Assembly: GCA_031841125.1 (NCBI GenBank)
Contig: CM063106.1
Location: 5,766,001-5,830,000, forward strand
Direction: 5' to 3'
Length of the DNA stretch: 64,000 nucleotides
Origin: Acanthococcus lagerstroemiae
Lineage: Eukaryota; Arthropoda; Insecta; Hemiptera; Eriococcidae
In this document: positions 58,960 through 64,000 of the stretch, piece after piece
Layout: the number at the start of each line of letters is the position of its first letter
Position numbering within the stretch: the first letter of the stretch is position 1
Program-made: the position numbers and the translations under genes
Notes under the pieces: model-generated
The model's database searches: none
What the model saw: only the letters and a program-made list of their open reading frames with translations
Told to the model about the DNA's origin: nothing

Positions 58960-61801
58960 CTGAAACATCATACAAAACAAATTGTCTAGTCTAGCATTAA
59001 TCTTGTGGAGGAGCTATAATGAGCACTGCCCTGCGTCTTCTGATTACATTAATTGTATATGGAATTCGGTCAAGTAAAATATTTCTTTTTTACGAAATTC
59101 GGTTTAAAATTCTTAGTTTACGCATTTCTGTATCCATGTACATAGAACCTTTCAAAAGCAGGCTACCTAATTGGCTTGAAGAATTTTCTCATAGTTTTGG
59201 ATGAGTAGGTAATGCCAGCTATTTAAATTTTGTCCTCCCTTCATGAATACCCTCCCCCAGTGTTTCTAAAAAAATTTAGTTTCGCGTATCCTATCATGCT
59301 TGAAGTAAAATAATATACCAGTGCCATATAATTCAACCCATTGTTCATCTTTTAAAATCACGGTTTGATTAACATGGAAAAAATTGGCAAATCTAGTATC
59401 TTTTGGGATGATTGATTTTTATGTCCCTTGAAAGAGAGGCAAAAGTGTACACCAACTTCATAATTTTAAGTAAAAGTATATCTAGCAAACTGTTGATCAG
59501 ATTTTTAATCCAACCTCAATTTGAGCATTCAAGCCCCAAATTCAAAATTTCACTCGTTCGATGGACGAAGTTATCCTGCCTGAAAAACTAAACAAAATAA
59601 CACAACACGAGGTTTCAGGTCGGTAACTTAAAATGAAAGGTTCTTTTCCAGAGCGCAGTGAATGCATACTTCTAAATTATCTGGGAAATATTATGAACAT
59701 TAATGGATACGATCTGAAAATTAAATTTTCAAAGCTAAAATATTCGCAAAAATATTAGCTGATAAAACTACAATTTTTTCCCCTTTTGCATGGCAGTGAA
59801 GAGGTATGCACACGTTGGGGGTTCCATCATCCAATTAAAAAAACACTGCCTTTTGTGTGAGCTACTGACTTTGGAAATATTGCGATTGTTTGAAGGAAAA
59901 TAATTTTTTAATTTTTTAATTTTTGCCATTCCATAGACGGAGATATTATTACGTTGAGGGTTCCATCACCTGATTCAATGGGAGAAAAACTACTTTTGTT
60001 TTAGAGATGAACTTCTTCATAGGCAAATATTCTGATAAAATTAAGAAAAATAATTTATGGCAACTCGGTAAAGATATATTGACGACTTATGGGTTCCATC
60101 ACTTAATTCTGAAACAAATAGATCTTCTGCTTTCTAAAATATTACCAAATATTGATTATATTTTTCATTTGCGCTCGATTATAGTCACTAAAATCAAAAA
60201 TTTTCTCGAAGGGGGAGATGGACTTGCCCTGGTTCAAAAAATGAAACAGGGTAAGTATCCTGATGTAAGTGTTAGGTATTATGTCGCTGATTTTGAAATA
60301 ATATTAAATTGTACATCCGGCTGAAAATTAAAATTTCACGTTGAAGTGAAAATTTGTCATTTTTATGTTTCAATTCAGTTGATATTATGCAGTTATTGGA
60401 TGGCTGGTGTTCAGCAAGATACACATCAATTGAAAAAACTTTTGTTTTTCTCATCGCACAGTGAGTAAGTAGACGACTTTGGGCAAGCAAAACTTACTTA
60501 ATTTATCCATTTTTTGTCCTTTAATTTCTCCAATTTTTTCATCCTTTTTCTAAAAATTACTTGCATTTTCCCTAATTTTTACCTCGCATATAGCTGCATC
60601 ACTGTGGGGATACTTATATCACAGTCTGAGAAATACTGCACCTACATGTTCCTTACTTTGAATATGAATAATCGAATATCTTTAAAATGCCGTATTCTAT
60701 ATTTAATTTACCTGGGATGGAATCGATACCACATATTGAATCTGCGATAACCGAGTACTGACCCAGGTCTACTCCTCCACCGATTTGCGCATAATCCGAG
60801 ATGCCATTTTGATCGCACTGAAAACAAGATAAAGTTTGAACAAATAACGAAGCAACGAATTTCAGTTTGATGCAAAATCTCACATGAGTGTCGAAAATTT
60901 TTTTCATTATGTTATTAATAGAATATCTGCTCTCTTTTGTCTAGTGTTTCGACGATGTAATTTAATCAAGTATACGAAGTCTGGTTCCTATACTGAGACA
61001 GAAATATAGGACTGAACCTGAATTTTGACAGTGGTGAGGGACGGGGGAAGGGTCGGCGTTTGATCCTATGCTCACTTCCCCAACATTAAATAATGATTCT
61101 AATAATCAGTACTGAATTTCAGTGCTGATTAGCAACCGTATTAGAATAGAGAGACCTGCAGATCCATCATAGGCCATTTTTCAGCATTCCGAGCGTAGTC
61201 CTATACTTTTCTTTAATATGCTAGCCAAGCAACAGATGCAGAACTAGTCCCATGATAACTCGTTTTAAAGTAGAGTGTCTGCTTTGCCATAAATCCTCTT
61301 CCAGAAGCTTCCAAAATACCCTGTTTCATTTTCTTGAAAGAAAACTCACAGTTCATAACGTGAAAAACGCGCACTGGGTATAGTACGGCCCCTTGACTTC
61401 ACTCGGTATTCTAAATGAAAAACGAAATAAATAAAAAGAAGAAAATAACGATAACTCACATTGTGGAAAGTTCCCGTCTCGGTGTATCTATGTTTTTCGT
61501 ACGAATTGATTCCAACTGTTAATGATAAAATTTGAATTTTCGCCGGATTCATAGCAAGTAGACTACAGTTGATACGTTGACCATAGTTACGCAACGTGTA
61601 AACGTACGTTGAACTGTCTACCAGAATATTACACGCTGAAAAGTTATTAGCAAAATCTATGTGTGTATTTGATTTTAAAAATTCGTCTAATGGATTATAA
61701 TTTTGCAACAAGAGGTAATTAGTAGCAAATGAGCGGTCGTTTAAGTTACACGCATTTTCGAGAGAACAGTTGTTAAGGCAGTTAAAACGGGTGTAGGTCG
61801 G
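58805..61801 (-). CDS. Secreted CUB-like domain protein, three visible exons
   Basis: Exons 61801-61460, 60817-60712 and 58959-58805 join through acceptors tatttttcag, ttgttttcag and tttcag and donors GTGAGT and GTAAAT with matching phases: 603 nt, 200 residues plus stop. Conserved blocks run across the junctions: YTLRNYGQRINCSLLAMNP, the Cys that opens exon 2 (CDQNG), GGGVDLGQYSVIADSICG, and FCGVTKIRLVSSGNSNN. This is the pattern of the small CUB-type secreted proteins common in arthropods; CUB domains are extracellular beta-sandwiches that bind protein or carbohydrate. The first exon can read upstream to an ATG at 61876 through a hydrophobic stretch (LSIAFVIPIHYMCNSGMAIF) that could act as a signal peptide. 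Alternatively the acceptor at 61802 is used and the true 5' exons lie further up. Confidence 0.7.
59760..60105. repeat. Degenerate tandem repeat (unit about 130-140 bp) in CUB-like intron
   Basis: gggttccatca followed by a variable ...aatt recurs near 59818, 59948 and 60090, with related sequence between. The ORF at 60007-60324 spans it and is not supported. Confidence 0.55.
60712..60817 (-). CDS. CUB-like gene, middle exon
   Basis: 106 nt, phase 0 in and 1 out, encoding CDQNGISDYAQIGGG and YSVIADSICGIDSIPG. Confidence 0.8.
61460..61801 (-). CDS. CUB-like gene, 5'-most visible exon
   Basis: 342 nt, phase 0 to phase 0, with at least six Cys including a CLNNCSLENAC cluster near the start. ATG 61876 is in frame if the upstream acceptor is not used. 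Confidence 0.7.
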
Positions 61802-61876
61802 CTGAAAAATAAATATAGCCATGCCCGAGTTACACATATAATGTATAGGTATAACAAAAGCTATGGAAAGGATCAA

Positions 61877-63349
61877 AAGGTGTGCATAAATTGTTCACTG
61901 TACCAGCAACATGAACCTATACTTCTATGTTCGAATGAAACGAGAAAGACTTCGTGAAAACTAAGTCACTGTTCTCAGATCGTAAAGGTTAGGTTCTGAG
62001 CGATTATGGTCCCATTAATGAATAATTTTAAAAAGCCACGTTTCCCAGCGAATTGCAAGAAGAATAAGGAATACTGTCAAGAAAGCATTGTATATCTGAT
62101 TAATCAGTACTTTTGTTACAGAAGAATATAAGAATCCACGAAGTTATGAGAGGTTGAGTACTTCGGCTGAGATGATTTAAGAGCGTCGCTGAGGTTCTTT
62201 TAAATAAATTAGAATCAATTAAATAGACTTTCCAGTTGAAAAAGAAAAGCATTTATCTGTGATTCTCTTTACCAATTTCGTTCCATGGTGCTTCGTTAGT
62301 TCGGTATTTTTGTATGGTGAAATAATTAACAGACGTATATTTTTAAGACCAAATTTGTTTTACGTATTTTCCTAGTTCTCTTGATTTTTATACGTGTCAG
62401 TGACAGGAAATGAGAAATTTCCACGTGGTTATTGGCTGCAAAATTAACGTTCATAACTGTTCGAAACAAAATAGAATGATGTCAAGATTTTGGAAAATAC
62501 TTACTTGTTGAAAGTTTAGATAATTAGTTATCGATTTTGTACAGCTAAATTAAATTATTAAGTACGTTTCGAAGTAGCGCTCACTTTATAATAACGAGAC
62601 TCAATCTCTAAACCTGATTTACGAATAAATGCATCATGAGTAAACAATAATACAGCCATAGCCCGACTTTGCGGGAGGGAGGGGGCTCAGAGGCAGTATC
62701 TTCAAGGTAAACATAGCCCCTCCCCCCAGAAAATTTCGATATGCATTGAAAATCTATTATTAAGATGACTAAAATCGATTTTGTGGATACTGGGTACTCC
62801 CATAGCTCCACTTAACTTTTCGACTGAGGTCCTTTATGAATCTACCAAAAAACATCAAACTGAGTTCCCCATATCGAATGCATTTCAAATTTCAAATATA
62901 CTTTTTTCTCCTTATTTCACGTTTTCAAGTTTATGGAACGGAAATTAGATTAGGTTTCTAAAAATTCCAAAATTTCCCATGAGTCTTGCCGAAAATTCAT
63001 GAACGAGTTGATTGAAACTCGTAATATCAAATTCAGTTTAATTTTTTCATTGAACGAAATTTCACATTTTGATATTGATTCGTGCCATCACACTTCGATT
63101 ATTTTCCTATGGTGACTTATCACGTTTGAGGAATTGTATGATTTTCAAAATCAAACGTCTTCAACCAGCTCTTCTTTTTATAAACTTTAGCTATCATATT
63201 CTTCGAAACTGGTGATAAAACTTTGGAAAAATTATCGATGAGTCCTGGATAAAATAGAAAAGAACTGAAAATATAAAAATTTGAATATTGAACTCAGTTT
63301 GATATCGTAGAAGTCTTAAAACAATCTTTTTACGAGAAAAGAGTAAATC
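61877..63349. other. No gene supported
   Basis: AT-rich region upstream of the CUB-like gene. Missing 5' exons could lie here, but none was recognised. Confidence 0.4.
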
Positions 63350-64000
63350 TCATGGAAAATTGTAGTCATTTTGGAAAAATAAAATGTTTATTACCAATCA
63401 TAGGAAAAAATATCAAATCTCAAGATTGGAAAAATTTTACAAAATTAAAAATTAAACTGAATTTGTCATCACAAGAGTTTGAACAACTCAATACGAAAAT
63501 TCGGCTGAATAAATTCATGAAAAATTATAACCACCTACGAAAATGGATAAATAACTAGTCATAACAAAAATTGAAAAGAAGAAAAAAAAAGACAATTAAA
63601 TCCAATATGATAATACGAGTCTTCAAATCACTTGTGTATACGAAAACTGGGGCAGATTTGTAGCAGTTTGTAGCCACCTTGGACAAAATGATCGAAATTT
63701 ATAAACAAAAACACTAAGAAATAAAAAACATAGAGAAAATAGAAACCTTAACTGAATTTTATAGCATATAAGTTTTCAACCAAAATTGAACTGGATTCTT
63801 GGAAATTTTAATCATCCAAAATTATGATAAAACATTAAAAAATAAAGTCTCAGCTTTCTAAAATGTTGAAAAAATTTAAAATTGAACTGAACTCAACAAC
63901 AAAGTCTTCAAGAAACATGTCGAATGCGAAATTCCAGTTGGATACATGAAGAATTGTAGAAATCTTGGACAAAAAATAAAAAAGTTTTTTTAAATTAATA
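63350..64000. repeat. Degenerate tandem repeat array, about 150-bp period, running off the window end
   Basis: Related landmarks (attgtagtcattttgg, attataaccacc, tttgtagccaccttgg, attttaatcatcc, attgtagaaatcttgg) start near 63358, 63523, 63669, 63806 and 63953. Each is preceded by a cgaaaatt...tgg-type segment. The spacing is 137-165 bases. The ORF at 63352-63558 is a by-product. Confidence 0.6.

Noticed and set aside
1..64000. CRISPR arrays, bacterial operons, rRNA or tRNA genes
   Set aside because: No direct-repeat/spacer arrays or ribosomal sequence seen, and the introns, LTR elements and LINEs mark a eukaryotic genome. A tRNA scan by eye is not exhaustive.

Overview
This window is AT-rich nuclear DNA from an insect. 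The evidence is an odorant-receptor gene with the insect OR C-terminal signature, GT-AG introns in every host gene, a CAP (antigen 5-like) gene, a small CUB-type secreted protein gene, and insect-type retroelements (an errantivirus-like Ty3/Gypsy element with a Baculo_F-type envelope, a BEL/Pao element, RTE-like LINEs, hAT and pogo/Tigger MITEs). The order cannot be fixed from sequence alone; a hemipteran or related hemimetabolous insect is a guess. Host genes are few and spread over long introns, and most of the rest is decayed transposon sequence.

Layout. 1-about 6090: 3' part of an errantivirus-like element (pol broken into two frames, env broken into two frames, T-rich tail). 6735-8190: decayed RTE-like LINE split by a GC-rich repeat. 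9368-14562, minus strand: an apparently complete four-exon odorant receptor (411 codons plus stop when the visible splice sites are used), whose large first intron holds another decayed LINE on the opposite strand. 14563-33390: no convincing host gene; four recognisable DNA-transposon derivatives (17416-17873, 19601-19951, 21756-22023, 22557-23330), a LINE 3' fragment (27770-28570) and one isolated exon-like ORF (26086-26248). 33391-47805, plus strand: a seven-exon secreted CAP-domain gene of 318 codons over 14.4 kb, with a basic Lys/Ser-rich tail and introns carrying a LINE fragment, a hAT MITE, a second copy of the GC-rich repeat and a tract of degenerate short repeats. 50271-57029: a full-length, apparently intact BEL/Pao retrotransposon with two 372-bp LTRs that look identical, a 5-bp target duplication, a 1740-residue Gag-Pol ORF and an extra small 3' ORF. 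58805-61801 (or 61876), minus strand: a CUB-like secreted protein gene, three exons visible. 63350-64000: degenerate tandem repeats of roughly 150 bp running off the end.

The three host genes are unrelated in function (chemoreception; two secreted cysteine-containing proteins). The most unusual items are the BEL/Pao element's downstream ORF, preceded by a TACTAAC branch-point-like box and an acceptor AG that could make a spliced subgenomic message; the cluster of hAT MITEs with 8-bp target duplications; and the repetitive basic tail on the CAP protein. No CRISPR array, rRNA or tRNA gene was seen.
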